A DNA stretch of 64,000 nucleotides from Mycolicibacterium vinylchloridicum. Lineage in GTDB: Bacteria > Actinomycetota > Actinomycetes > Mycobacteriales > Mycobacteriaceae. Location of the stretch: positions 1 through 64,000 of the forward strand of contig NZ_JACBJQ010000010.1 of assembly GCF_013404075.1 (NCBI RefSeq), given 5' to 3'. The notes below the pieces were generated by a model. That model had not been told where the DNA came from. It did not search any database and saw nothing but the letters and a program-made list of their open reading frames with translations. The position numbers were made by a program, and so were the translations under genes. Shown here piece after piece: positions 17,250 through 28,279 of the stretch; position 1 is the first letter of the stretch; each line of letters starts with the position of its first letter.

Positions 17250-18041
17250 CTACTCGGCGAAGTACTGCAGTCGAGTGATGGCGCCGCCGCCCGAACCCAG
17301 CTCGGCGATCAGCACCGCCGGCCTGGTGCCGCGCAGCGACGCGGTCACCGACGAACCAGCGGCGATCAGCTTGGTCCACGACGTGCCCGTCAGCTCGTCG
17401 CTGAAAGCGCTGAACTTCATCGGGTTTCGCTCACCACGGGTGATCAACGCGCCCGGCCCCAATGACCGCCAGGCCCGCAGTTGATCGCCTGCGGCGACGG
17501 CGTCGAGGAAGGCCCGCACCGTGCGCTTGCCCCGGAACCGGGCACCGCGAAAGCCGGTGGCGAAGCCCAGCGACCCGCGCAATCCCTGGTTGCGTATGAG
17601 CGCACGGCCCAATTCAAGAGCTTGCGGGCCGGCCGCCAACCCGTTGCCGGCGAACTGCACAACCATCGCGGGCAGTTCCCAGTACGCGCGCAGCCGCTCG
17701 ATCCGCCACTGCGCCGCCACGTCGCGAAGGTCGTAGCGCAGCACCGCCGGGATACGCATCTTGACCGCCGGTCCCATGCCGACTTCGAGGACCACGTCCC
17801 GGATAACCGTTGTCTCCGAGACGATGTCGGCCCCATGATGAAAGACGATCTGGCGCGGTGCGATGAACGTGTCGTAGAACCGGCCGATGTGCAGCGCCCC
17901 GACATGCGGTCGCGAGCCCACCGGATCTTCGACCTGGCCGTCGGCGGTGAACAAACCCACCCAGCCGGCGCGGTCATGCTCGGCCGCCATCAACGGAGAA
18001 CGGTCGACGGCGTCGAGGAGGGCCGAGCGCGGCTGCGGCAT
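17250..18041 (-). CDS. Conserved protein downstream of pncA (Rv2042c-like)
   Basis: A 263-residue soluble protein starting MPQPRSALL. The first half reads like a SnoaL/NTF2-type fold (DRAGWVGLFTADGQVEDP, IGRFYDTFIAPRQIVFHHG), and a second, similar unit seems to follow (VRAFLDAVAAGDQLRAWRSL). Tandem NTF2-like domains bind small hydrophobic molecules, but no catalytic residues can be assigned. The ATG overlaps the pncA stop, so the two are co-translated. The same pair (Rv2042c after pncA) is remembered from M. tuberculosis, which supports orthology. Confidence 0.75.
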   Translation of the reverse strand: MPQPRSALLDAVDRSPLMAAEHDRAGWVGLFTADGQVEDPVGSRPHVGALHIGRFYDTFIAPRQIVFHHGADIVSETTVIRDVVLEVGMGPAVKMRIPAVLRYDLRDVAAQWRIERLRAYWELPAMVVQFAGNGLAAGPQALELGRALIRNQGLRGSLGFATGFRGARFRGKRTVRAFLDAVAAGDQLRAWRSLGPGALITRGERNPMKFSAFSDELTGTSWTKLIAAGSSVTASLRGTRPAVLIAELGSGGGAITRLQYFAE

Positions 18042-18598
18042 CATGCGGTGTGGACCAATTCGACGCCGTTGCCGCGCATCTCGTGCAGCGCCTCGGCCGT
18101 CGACCCGGGCGCAACTCCGGCCGTAAGATCCACCAGCACACGGGTTTTGAAACCGGCCCGAGTCGCGTCGGCCGCCGTCTGACGCACGCAGTAGTCGGTG
18201 GCGATGCCGGCGATGTCCACTTCGTCGACACCGTGGGCATGCAACCAATCGGTCAATGAGGTGTCGTCGGTGGCCCCTTCGAAACCGCTGTAGGCCGCGG
18301 TGTAGGCCCCCTTGTGGAACACCGCTTCGATCGGTGCGGTGTTCAATTCCGGATGGAAGTCGGCACCGGTGGTTCCCGCCACGCAGTGCCGAGGCCACGT
18401 GTCGACGAAGTCGGGCTGATCGGCGAAGTGAGCGCCCGGGTTCACGTGGTAGTCCTTGGTCGCCACCACATGGTCGTAGCCGTGGTCGCCGGCGAGCAAC
18501 GCATTGATCGCGCGTACCACCGCGGCGGCCCCGGTCACGGCCAGCGATCCTCCTTCGCAGAAATCGTTCTGTACGTCGACGATGATCAGCGCCCGCAT
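18041..18598 (-). CDS. pncA: Nicotinamidase/pyrazinamidase
   Basis: A 185-residue PncA. It converts nicotinamide to nicotinic acid for NAD salvage and activates pyrazinamide. The catalytic triad Asp8, Lys96, Cys137 (Cys138 in M. tuberculosis) and the metal ligands Asp49, His51, His57 and His71 are all present. The start MRALIIVDVQNDFCEGGSLA matches M. tuberculosis PncA as remembered. The enzyme should therefore be active; in particular, it has His57, which is changed in M. bovis. A TACGGT hexamer six bases before the ATG suggests a leaderless mRNA. The downstream Rv2042c-like gene overlaps it. Confidence 0.95.
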   Translation of the reverse strand: MRALIIVDVQNDFCEGGSLAVTGAAAVVRAINALLAGDHGYDHVVATKDYHVNPGAHFADQPDFVDTWPRHCVAGTTGADFHPELNTAPIEAVFHKGAYTAAYSGFEGATDDTSLTDWLHAHGVDEVDIAGIATDYCVRQTAADATRAGFKTRVLVDLTAGVAPGSTAEALHEMRGNGVELVHTA

Positions 18599-18604
18599 CT
18601 GCCC

Positions 18605-18610
18605 ACCGTA
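18605..18610 (-). promoter_or_regulatory. Putative -10 of pncA
   Basis: TACGGT on the minus strand (TANNNT type) ends exactly six bases before the pncA ATG at 18598, the geometry of mycobacterial leaderless genes. Confidence 0.5.
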
Positions 18611-18654
18611 CGACAGATCCGATGCCGTCTACCCGCAGTACAGTTCGTAGCGAG

Positions 18655-21585
18655 ATGACACTGTTCGACTTCTTCCAAGCCGAGGAACTACCAGTGCCGG
18701 CGATCACCCCGGCACAGGCCGGCGACATCGCCGCGACCCAGTTCGGGGTCGACGCGCAGGTGTGCGCCCTGGGTAGCCAGCAGGATGCGAATTTCTTGTT
18801 GAGCAGCTCCGACGGTGATCCGGTCGGCGTGCTCAAGATCGCCAACCCGGCGTTCTCCCGCATCGAGCTCGAAGCCCAGGATGCCGCGGCGGCCCACATC
18901 CCGGCGACCGAGCCCGATATCCGCACTGCGACCAATATCGCCCCGGCCGGCGCCGCACCCATCGCCGAACTGCGCGGCGAGGACGGCACCGTGCTCTACG
19001 CACGGATCATCGCCCACCTGCCCGGCGGCACGATGAGCGGCGACCAGTACGTCACCCCGGCCCGGGCGGCCGCGCTGGGCGCGCTGGCCGGGCGAACCGC
19101 ACGCGCGCTGGCCGGATTCGACCACCCCGGCGTCGATCGCGTTCTGCAGTGGGATCTGCGCCATGCCCAACGCACCGTCGAGGTGCTCGCCACGCACGTC
19201 ACCGACGTTGATCGTCGCAACGCCGTCGAGGCTGCGACCGCCGCGGCCTGGCGGGTGGTCGCCGAGCTGGCCGAGGACCTGCCGGTCCAGGTGATCCACG
19301 GCGACCTCACCGACGACAACGTGGTGTGCTCGTCACCGGAGACCGGCCGAATCCCGGACGGCATCATCGATCTGGGTGACCTGACGCGATCCTGGACCGT
19401 GGGAGAACTGGCGATCGCGGTGTCCTCGTTGCTCCGGCATGAAGGTGGTGAGCCCGCCGCCACGCTGCCCGCCGTCGCCGCGTTCCATGCCGTGCGCCCG
19501 CTGGGTCCTGCCGAGATCGACGCGCTCTGGCCGCTGGTCGTCCTGCGTGCGGCCGTCCTCGTGGTCAGCGGTATCCACCAGGCCTCGATCGATGCCGACA
19601 ACGACTACGCCACCAGCGCCCTGGATTACGAGTGGCGGATCTTCGAACGCGCCGTCGAGGTGCCCAGCGAGGTCATGACCGCCCAGATTCGCGCTGTGCT
19701 CGGTGGTGCACACGCCCCTGATCCGGTTGCGGTCGAGGCCCCGCTACTCGGCGGGTTGGACCCGGCTGCCGTGACCCGGTTGGACCTGTCCACGGAATCC
19801 GATGCGATGGACGGTGGCCGGTGGCTGGCCGACGGCGTCGAGGACGACCTGGCCGTCCAGGCACTCATTCAGGGCGCCGACGCCGTCGTCAGCACGTTCG
19901 GCCAGCCACGCCTGACCCGCTCGGCGCCACTGAGCCCGCTGTCCACGGCCACAGTCGGCACCGGCGTCGATGTGTGGCCGGGCGCGCCGATGCCGCTCAA
20001 CGCGCCGTGGGCCGGCGTAGTGGATGCCGTCACCGACGACAGTGTCACCCTGACCGGCACCGCAGGATCACTGCACGTGCGGGGAGCTCTGCGGGTCAGT
20101 GACCAGCTGCGGCCCGGGCAGAGTGTGGCCGCGGGCAGCCCGTTGGGCACCGCCGACGGCCATCTGTGGATCCAGTGCCGCACACAGCCCGAAGTGGTGG
20201 TACCTGATTTCGTCCGCGCCGAATACGCCGCGGGTTGGCTCAGCCTGGTCGAGGACCCCAGCGCGCTGCTCGGCCTTGCGCCGGCGACCCTCGCGGGCGA
20301 CACCAGCGAGGGACTGTGGCGCCGTCGTGCGGACTCGTTCGCCGCCGTCCAGGAGCACTATTACCTCGACCCGCCCCGCATCGAACGGGGCTGGCGTGAG
20401 CACATGCTCGACAACGACGCGCGTAGCTACCTCGACATGGTCAACAACGTCGCGGTCCTCGGCCACGGCCATCCGGTGCTGGCGGATGCCGTCGCCCGGC
20501 AGTGGCGACGGCTCAACACCAATTCACGGTTCAACTACGGCGCGGTGGTGGCACTTTCCGAGCGGCTGGCCGCAACGCTGCCCGACCCCCTGGACACCGT
20601 GTTTCTGGTCAACTCCGGGTCGGAGGCCGTCGACCTGGCATTGCGGTTGGCGATGGCCGCGACCGGCCGCCGTGACGTGGTCGCGGTGGCCGAGGCCTAC
20701 CACGGCTGGACCTACGCCACCGACGCCATCTCGACGTCGGTCGCCGACAACCCCAACGCGCTGGCCACCCGGCCGGACTGGGTGCACACCGTCCCCTCCC
20801 CCAATTCCTACCGCGGCGAGTATCGCGGACCGGACGCGGCCCGGTATGCGCCCGAGGCCGTCGAGATCATCGAAAACCTTGCCGCACAAGGAAAGCCGCC
20901 AGCGGCATTCATCTGTGAGCCGTTCTACGGCAATGCCGGCGGGATGGCGCTTCCCGACGGCTATCTCGCGGCCGTCTACACCGCGGTACGCGGCGCGGGC
21001 GGGCTCGCCATCGCCGACGAGGTGCAGGTCGGCTACGGCCGCACCGGCCGGTCGTTCTGGAGCTTCGAACAACAGGCCGTGGTGCCCGACGTCGTCACGG
21101 TCGCCAAGGCCATGGGCAACGGCCAGCCACTCGGCGCCGTGATCACCACCCGCGAGATCGCCGAGAAGTACCGGACGCAGGGCTACTTCTTCTCCTCGGC
21201 AGGCGGGAGCCCGGTCTCCTGCGTGGTCGGCCTGACGGTGCTCGACCTGCTGGAGTCCGAAGGTCTGCAGCGCAACGCCTTGACCGTGGGCGACCACCTG
21301 AAGGCCCGCATCGAGGAGTTGGCCACCCGCCACGAGCTGATCGGTACCGTGCACGGCAGCGGGCTGTACATGGGCGTCGAACTGGTGCGCGACCGTCTGA
21401 CGCTGGAACCCGCGGTCGAGGAGACGGCGGCGATCTGCGAACGGCTGCGTGAACTCGGCGTCATTGTCCAGCCGACCGGCGACCGGCAGAACGTGCTGAA
21501 GGTCAAACCCCCGATGTGCATCACCGCCGAATCGGCCGACTTCTTCGTCGACATGCTCGACCGGGTGCTGTCCACCGGCTGGTGA
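18655..21585 (+). CDS. Kinase / lipoyl-like / class III aminotransferase-type PLP enzyme fusion
   Basis: A 976-residue three-part protein. Residues about 1-350 are an APH/choline-kinase-like domain with the Brenner motif HGDLTDDN (215-222) and metal aspartate IDLGD (238-242). The middle (about 440-530) resembles an M23/biotinyl-lipoyl-like beta domain (SLHVRGALRVSDQLRPGQSV, AAGSPLGTADGHLWIQ). The C-terminal about 430 residues are a class III PLP enzyme with IADEVQVGYGRTG and the PLP lysine Lys818 (TVAKAMGNG). Human relatives pair a hydroxylysine kinase with phospholyases of this PLP family, so phosphorylation and elimination of an amino alcohol (hydroxylysine or ethanolamine type) in one polypeptide is the best inference. 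Confidence 0.85.
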   Translation: MTLFDFFQAEELPVPAITPAQAGDIAATQFGVDAQVCALGSQQDANFLLSSSDGDPVGVLKIANPAFSRIELEAQDAAAAHIPATEPDIRTATNIAPAGAAPIAELRGEDGTVLYARIIAHLPGGTMSGDQYVTPARAAALGALAGRTARALAGFDHPGVDRVLQWDLRHAQRTVEVLATHVTDVDRRNAVEAATAAAWRVVAELAEDLPVQVIHGDLTDDNVVCSSPETGRIPDGIIDLGDLTRSWTVGELAIAVSSLLRHEGGEPAATLPAVAAFHAVRPLGPAEIDALWPLVVLRAAVLVVSGIHQASIDADNDYATSALDYEWRIFERAVEVPSEVMTAQIRAVLGGAHAPDPVAVEAPLLGGLDPAAVTRLDLSTESDAMDGGRWLADGVEDDLAVQALIQGADAVVSTFGQPRLTRSAPLSPLSTATVGTGVDVWPGAPMPLNAPWAGVVDAVTDDSVTLTGTAGSLHVRGALRVSDQLRPGQSVAAGSPLGTADGHLWIQCRTQPEVVVPDFVRAEYAAGWLSLVEDPSALLGLAPATLAGDTSEGLWRRRADSFAAVQEHYYLDPPRIERGWREHMLDNDARSYLDMVNNVAVLGHGHPVLADAVARQWRRLNTNSRFNYGAVVALSERLAATLPDPLDTVFLVNSGSEAVDLALRLAMAATGRRDVVAVAEAYHGWTYATDAISTSVADNPNALATRPDWVHTVPSPNSYRGEYRGPDAARYAPEAVEIIENLAAQGKPPAAFICEPFYGNAGGMALPDGYLAAVYTAVRGAGGLAIADEVQVGYGRTGRSFWSFEQQAVVPDVVTVAKAMGNGQPLGAVITTREIAEKYRTQGYFFSSAGGSPVSCVVGLTVLDLLESEGLQRNALTVGDHLKARIEELATRHELIGTVHGSGLYMGVELVRDRLTLEPAVEETAAICERLRELGVIVQPTGDRQNVLKVKPPMCITAESADFFVDMLDRVLSTGW

Positions 21586-21586
21586 G

Positions 21587-22306
21587 TCAGGCCTCGGAGA
21601 TATCCCCGCGGGCGGCGAGCCAGTCCCGCTGAGCGGACACGAATCGGGCGTCGACCACCGCACCGTGGCCGGGGACGTAGATCGCATCGGGCCCGCCCAG
21701 TGCCAGTATCCGGTCCAGCGCTCGCGGCCAGGCCGTCAGGTCCGAGCCGGCGTCGATCGCCGGGTCGGCGGACTCCTCGACCAGGTCGCCACAGAACACC
21801 ACCGCAGGGCCGCCTGTTGGCCGGGCCGGCACGACAACGACCAGGTCATGGTCGGTATGGCCGGGCCCGGGTGACTCCAGGTGCACGCTGCGACCGCCCA
21901 GGTCCAGGTCGGTGGTGGTCACGACGTGGTCCGGTGCCCGGACCCCGGCAATCGCCCGGTCCAGCCGTTGCGGGTCGGCACCGTAGCGCACCGCATGTGC
22001 GCGAACCTCGCCGATTCCGGTGGTCAGCGCCTCCGCCACCGCGGCAGGTGCGTATAGCACGGCCGTACCGAATCCCGCGGAGCCCAGAATGTGGTCGAAA
22101 TGGTGGTGAGTCATGACGACGTCAGTCACCACGGCGCCAGTGAGGTCGCCGATGTCATCGGCGATCCGCGCGGCTTCGGAAAGCGTTGTGCCGCAATCGA
22201 TCAGCAGGATCCGATCGCCCCCTGCGACCAATCCGACAGTGACGTCGAGAAAGGGCAACCGGCATCGGTACACACCCTCTGACAGCGTCTCCCAGCTGTA
22301 GTGCAT
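21587..22306 (-). CDS. MBL-fold metallo-hydrolase
   Basis: A 239-residue metallo-beta-lactamase-fold hydrolase with the metal motif THHHFDH, a later GPGHTDHD, the bridging aspartate in FCGDLVEES and the C-terminal YVPGHG. All expected zinc ligands are visible, so it should be active on a cytoplasmic ester, thioester or phosphodiester. ATG 22306 (MHYSWETL) is chosen; a TATCTT box sits eight bases upstream. It converges on the kinase/PLP fusion and is divergent from the glycosyltransferase cluster across a motif shared with the TetR promoter, so it may belong to that cluster. Confidence 0.82.
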   Translation of the reverse strand: MHYSWETLSEGVYRCRLPFLDVTVGLVAGGDRILLIDCGTTLSEAARIADDIGDLTGAVVTDVVMTHHHFDHILGSAGFGTAVLYAPAAVAEALTTGIGEVRAHAVRYGADPQRLDRAIAGVRAPDHVVTTTDLDLGGRSVHLESPGPGHTDHDLVVVVPARPTGGPAVVFCGDLVEESADPAIDAGSDLTAWPRALDRILALGGPDAIYVPGHGAVVDARFVSAQRDWLAARGDISEA

Positions 22307-22383
22307 ATCCGTAGAAGATAGTCCCTGACATAGGGTGGGACCGGGCACTTACGTTGCAGTATGTAGCTAAGCGAATTATAGTC

Positions 22384-22400
22384 CAGACACATGTCCAGAC
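22384..22400. promoter_or_regulatory. 17-bp motif shared with the TetR promoter (copy 1)
   Basis: CAGACACATGTCCAGAC lies between the divergent metallo-hydrolase and glycosyltransferase genes. Its reverse complement recurs at 26299-26315 with one mismatch. Here it also forms part of a direct repeat (GTCCAGACA twice, 22381-22389 and 22393-22401 or close). It is a candidate operator of the TetR protein encoded at 26309. Confidence 0.6.
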
Positions 22401-22496
22401 AGCTCGCTGACCGTGTCCGGTTGTTAACACGATGACATATGCGAGCCCGGCGCGCGGTTCGGCCGTATCGGTCATGGACGTTGCAGGAGTGTGAAA

Positions 22497-23771
22497 ATGC
22501 GGATCGCGTTGCTGTCCTATCGCAGCAAAACCCACTGTGGCGGGCAGGGCGTCTACGTTCGGCACTTGAGTCGCGGGCTGGTGGAACTGGGCCACGACGT
22601 CGAGGTGTTCTCCGGCCAGCCCTACCCCGAGATCCTCGATCCTCGGGTTCGGCTGACCGAGGTTCCCAGCCTCGACCTCTACCGCGAGCCCGACCCGTTC
22701 CGGGTGCCCCGCCCCAGCGAGATCCGCGATCGCATCGACGCGCTCGAGCTGGCCACCATGTGGACGTCGGGTTTTCCTGAACCCCGCACTTTCAGCCTGC
22801 GCGCCGCCCGGCTGCTGGCCGCTCGCCGCGACGAGTTCGACATCGTGCACGACAACCAGTGCCTCGGTACCGGCCTACTGCGCATCGCCGACATGGGCCT
22901 TCCCGTTGTCGCCACCGTGCACCATCCGATCACCCGGGACCGGGTGCTCGATCTGGCTGCCGCCAAGTGGTGGCGAAAGCCGTTGGTGCACAGATGGTAT
23001 GGCTTCGCACAGATGCAGAAGAAGGTCGCCAGGAACATTCCCGACCTGTTGACGGTGTCGACGTCGTCGGCCACCGATATCGCCGATGACTTCGGGGTCA
23101 GCCCCCAGCAGCTGCGTGTCGTGCCGCTCGGGGTGGACACGGAGCTGTTCAAGCCGTCTGAGGCGCCGCGAGTTCCGGGGCGCATCATCGCGATCTCCAG
23201 CGCGGACCGTCCGCTCAAGGGCATCGGGCACCTGCTGCACGCCGTGGCCAGGCTGCGCGCCGAGCACGACCTGGAACTGCAGCTGGTGGCCAAGCTCGAG
23301 CCCAACGGCCCGACCGAGAAGCTGATCGCGGAACTGGGTATCAGCGATATCGTGCATACCTCCAGCGGACTGTCCGACGAGGAATTGGCAGGTTTGTTCT
23401 CGTCTGCCGAAATCGCGTGCATCCCGTCGCTCTACGAAGGTTTCTCACTACCCGCGGTGGAGGCGATGGCCAGTGGTGCACCGATCGTGGCCAGCCGCGC
23501 CGGAGCATTGCCCGAGGTGTTGGGGCCCGACGGGGAATGCGCGGACCTGGTGACGCCGGGCGACGTCGACGAGTTGATCGGGGCACTGGGCAGGCAGCTG
23601 GAATCCCCGGCGCGCCGGCAGTGGCTCGGTACCGCGGGCCGGCGTCGCGCACTCGACGTGTTCAGCTGGGAATCGGTGGCCGCGCAGACCGTACGCGTCT
23701 ACGAGCAGGCCATCGCACGCACCGGCCGGCGCATCACCACCTCCGTCGAGGCGGTGGACGAACCATGCTGA
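22497..23771 (+). CDS. GT4-family glycosyltransferase
   Basis: A 424-residue GT-B glycosyltransferase of family GT4. It starts MRIALLSYRS with the glycine loop CGGQGVYVRHLSRGL, and has the nucleotide-sugar-binding C-terminal half with PSLYEGFSLPAVEAMASGAPIV (E-x7-E motif) and VVPLGVDTELF in the linker. AGGAG (22485-22489) lies seven bases before ATG 22497, deciding this start over GTG 22491. It begins a tight operon: the next methyltransferase start overlaps its stop. The sugar donor and acceptor are unknown. Confidence 0.88.
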   Translation: MRIALLSYRSKTHCGGQGVYVRHLSRGLVELGHDVEVFSGQPYPEILDPRVRLTEVPSLDLYREPDPFRVPRPSEIRDRIDALELATMWTSGFPEPRTFSLRAARLLAARRDEFDIVHDNQCLGTGLLRIADMGLPVVATVHHPITRDRVLDLAAAKWWRKPLVHRWYGFAQMQKKVARNIPDLLTVSTSSATDIADDFGVSPQQLRVVPLGVDTELFKPSEAPRVPGRIIAISSADRPLKGIGHLLHAVARLRAEHDLELQLVAKLEPNGPTEKLIAELGISDIVHTSSGLSDEELAGLFSSAEIACIPSLYEGFSLPAVEAMASGAPIVASRAGALPEVLGPDGECADLVTPGDVDELIGALGRQLESPARRQWLGTAGRRRALDVFSWESVAAQTVRVYEQAIARTGRRITTSVEAVDEPC

Positions 23772-24479
23772 CCGTCGATTACGACCGGCTTGCCGTCGGA
23801 CCGGGAACCAAGGTCATCGACGTGGGCGCAGGCGCCGGGCGGCACAGTTACGAGGCATACCGGCGTGGCGCCGACGTCATCGCGTTCGACCAGGACGCCG
23901 CCGGGCTGGCCGAGGTCGACACACTGCTGCAGGCGATGGGCCAGGCAGGCGAGGCCCCCGCGTCCGCCAAGGCGCAAGTCGTGGTCGGCGATGCGCTGGC
24001 ACTGCCCTATCCGGACGGCGAATTCGACTGCGTGATCGCCTCGGAGATCCTCGAGCACATCCCTGAAGACGACGCCGCGATCGCCGAACTGATCCGGGTT
24101 CTCAAGCCGGGCGGCAAGCTGGCGGTGACGGTGCCGCGGTGGCTGCCCGAGCGGATCTGCTGGCTGCTTTCCGACGAGTACCACGCCAACGAGGGCGGCC
24201 ACATCCGTATCTACAAGGCGGATCAGTTACAGGACAAGCTTGTTCGCGGCGGTCTCACCTTCACCCACTCCCATCACGCGCACGCGCTGCATTCTCCGTT
24301 CTGGTGGCTCAAATGTGCTGTCGGCGTGGAGAAGCCGGAACACCCGGCGGTCAAGGCGTATCACAAGCTGTTGGTGTGGGACATGATGTCGAGGCCCGCC
24401 CTGACCCGAGTGGCCGAAGCAGCCCTCAATCCGCTGGTCGGTAAGAGCGTTGCCCTCTACTTCGAGAAGCCGATCACGA

Positions 24480-24496
<17 letters not shown>
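23765..24496 (+). CDS. Class I SAM-dependent methyltransferase
   Basis: A 243-residue Methyltransf_11-type enzyme. Motif I is VIDVGAGAGRHSYEAYRRG, followed by the acidic VIAFDQDAAG, a post-I GDALALPYPDGEFDCVIASEILEHIPED, and LKPGGKLAVTVP. The ATG overlaps the glycosyltransferase stop (ATGCTGA). The second half is rich in His/Trp (SHHAHALHSPFWWLKCAVG) and probably shapes a large acceptor site. It would methylate the glycosylated product or its precursor; the target is not readable. Confidence 0.87.
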
Positions 24497-26235
<1,739 letters not shown>

Positions 26236-26298
26236 CTAACCCTTATGCATGGTCCATGGCCAGCGCGCACCTTGTCGCTACAGATGGCTTGTAGTAGC

Positions 26299-26315
26299 GT
26301 CCGGACATGTGTCTG
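26299..26315. promoter_or_regulatory. 17-bp motif at the TetR start (copy 2)
   Basis: GTCCGGACATGTGTCTG overlaps the GTG start of the TetR gene at 26309 and directly follows a TAGCGT -10-like hexamer (26295-26300). Its complement matches the element at 22384-22400 in 16 of 17 bases. This location fits autorepression. Confidence 0.6.
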
Positions 26316-26881
26316 ATCCGGTAGCTCGGGAATCGACGCGACGCCGGTTGACAGCAAAGCAGGCCGCTACGGTCGACCGGTTGGGTCGCGCCGCGGTCGA
26401 CGTGCTGAGCCGAGAGGGATTCTCCGGCCTGACGATCCGGATGGTGGCCGCCGAAGCCGGTGTCGGCGCGGCGACGGCCTACACATATTTCTCGTCCAAA
26501 GAACATCTGGTGGCCGAGGTGTTCTGGCGCAGGCTGGCCTCGACCCCGGTTCCGCCCGACGATTCTCCTGACCCGGTCGAGCGCGTGGTGGGCGTGCTGC
26601 GACACATCGCATTACTGGTCGCCGACGAGCCCGAACTCGCCGGCGCCGTCACGACCGCGCTGCTGGGCAAGGATCCCGATGTCGAACACCTACGCTTCCG
26701 CATCGGCCGCGAAATACACCAGCGGTTGACATCTGCCCTTGGTACGCAAAGTGATTCGGACGTCGTCGAGTCTCTTGAACAGCTCTATGCCGGCGCGCTG
26801 GTGCGGGCCGGCATGGGATATGCCTCCTATACCGAGATCGCCGCGAGGCTGGAGGCCTCGGCCCGCCTGCTGCTGACCTGA
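26309..26881 (+). CDS. TetR-family repressor of the glycosyltransferase cluster
   Basis: A 190-residue TetR protein. The HTH is FSGLTIRMVAAEAGVGAATA followed by YTYFSSKEHLVAEVFW (about residues 37-72), with a helical ligand-binding region after it. GTG 26309 (VSDPVARES) is chosen. An ATG 60 bases upstream is in frame but lies in the promoter region. Its start overlaps copy 2 of a 17-bp element whose other copy lies at the head of the glycosyltransferase operon. It is therefore the likely repressor of both. The ligand is unknown. Confidence 0.83.
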   Translation: MSDPVARESTRRRLTAKQAATVDRLGRAAVDVLSREGFSGLTIRMVAAEAGVGAATAYTYFSSKEHLVAEVFWRRLASTPVPPDDSPDPVERVVGVLRHIALLVADEPELAGAVTTALLGKDPDVEHLRFRIGREIHQRLTSALGTQSDSDVVESLEQLYAGALVRAGMGYASYTEIAARLEASARLLLT

Positions 26882-27022
26882 GACGATCCCGCACCGCGCA
26901 GTGTGATGGCTGTCTCAATGAGTCGGCGCACCCGTAATGTCCGGGCGTGACGGGTACGCCTGATCGAGGCCGACGAGGGCCATACATCGACGATGTTCCG
27001 ATCTCGGGGGTTCCACCGACTG

Positions 27023-28252
27023 ATGCCTGAAACCAGCGAATTCACCTCTGCCACCACGTTCGCCGTCATGGCCGCCTGGGTTGCGGGGGCCCTGGCGGTG
27101 GCATATCTGGCCGGAGTGATGTTGTCCTGGACGCTGCATCGCCTGGGGCGCCGAAGCGAGTTGCTCGGCGACGTGGCTTCCCTCACCCGCCGACCCGCGC
27201 GCGCCGCGCTGATGATGATCGCGGCGCTCACCGCGTTCGACCGGGTGACCGACGAAGACGCCTTCTGGCGCAACAATGTCCATCAACTCCTGCTGATCAT
27301 GCTCATCGCCGCGTTCACCTGGGTGGTGAGCAGCCTCGTCATGGTCGCCGAGCGGCGGGTCATCAGCCGATTCGGCGGTGGGGACACCGAGATGACCGAT
27401 GCCGATCGCCACCGCCGAAAGATCCGCACACAGGTCACCCTGCTGCGCCGAATCGCGATCGCCATCGTGGTCGTCATCGGCACCGCGGCAGCGTTGATGA
27501 CCTTCCCGGCTTTCGTCGACCTCGGTCGAACACTGTTCGCGTCGGCAGGCGTGCTGTCGGTGGTTGCCGGTCTGGCCGCGCAGACCTCGCTGGGCGCGGC
27601 GTTCGCCGGCATACAGATCGCCTTTTCGGACGCGATTCGCGTCGGAGACGTGGTGGTGCTCGAGGACGAATGGGGTCGTATCGAGGAGATCACGCTGACC
27701 TATGTCGTCGTGCACCTCTGGGATGAGCGCCGTCTGGTACTGCCGTGCACCTATTTCACGACGACCCCGTTCCAGAACTGGACTCGCCAGGCGACCGAGT
27801 TGCTCGGTACCGCCGAACTCGACGTCGATTTCACCGTCCCGCTGGACGGCATGCGTGCCGAGCTGGACCGCCTGTTGTCGGACAGCGACCTGTGGGACGG
27901 CCGAGTCGGCGTGCTCCAGGTCACCGACGCGGTGGGCGGATACGTCCGGGTGCGGATGCTGGTCAGCGCGGGCAACGCCGGCGCGCTCTTCGATCTCAGA
28001 TGCGCCGTACGCGAGGGAATGGTGCGGTGGCTGCAAAACACCAGCCCAGGCGCCCTTCCCCGGTGGCGGGTCGAGGAGTTCCGTGGACCGTCCGGCGCTC
28101 TACAGAACCACGACAATGCCCCCCGGCGGCGCCGGGCGAACGCCACGCTGTTCACCGGCACTCCACAGGCCGAGCAGCGCGGGCGCGCGTTCGAGGGACC
28201 TGGTCCCGAAGCCCAGGCTGAGCGCGCCGACTCCCTCGATGTGGCGCATTGA
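27023..28252 (+). CDS. MscS-type mechanosensitive channel
   Basis: About 409 residues from ATG 27023 (MPETSEF; ATG 26993 is a 10-codon longer alternative). There are four or so N-terminal membrane spans, then the MscS pore and beta-domain region: LFASAGVLSVVAGLAAQTSLGAAFAGIQIAFSDAIRVGDVVVLEDEWGRIEEITLTYVVV, reported here only in part as family hallmarks (GLAAQ, NAFSD-like, IRVGD). It would release solutes on hypo-osmotic shock. The last about 60 residues are polar and disordered. Spaced 141 bases from TetR; it leads into a run of membrane-protein genes. Confidence 0.85.
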   Translation: MPETSEFTSATTFAVMAAWVAGALAVAYLAGVMLSWTLHRLGRRSELLGDVASLTRRPARAALMMIAALTAFDRVTDEDAFWRNNVHQLLLIMLIAAFTWVVSSLVMVAERRVISRFGGGDTEMTDADRHRRKIRTQVTLLRRIAIAIVVVIGTAAALMTFPAFVDLGRTLFASAGVLSVVAGLAAQTSLGAAFAGIQIAFSDAIRVGDVVVLEDEWGRIEEITLTYVVVHLWDERRLVLPCTYFTTTPFQNWTRQATELLGTAELDVDFTVPLDGMRAELDRLLSDSDLWDGRVGVLQVTDAVGGYVRVRMLVSAGNAGALFDLRCAVREGMVRWLQNTSPGALPRWRVEEFRGPSGALQNHDNAPRRRRANATLFTGTPQAEQRGRAFEGPGPEAQAERADSLDVAH

Positions 28253-28279
28253 CGTCAGGGCAACGAGCCCGACCCGGTG

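Noticed and set aside
17250..18989. A 579-residue frame on the minus strand
   Set aside because: Only the last 263 residues are the Rv2042c-like protein. The rest is the wrong frame of pncA and the antisense of the kinase fusion.
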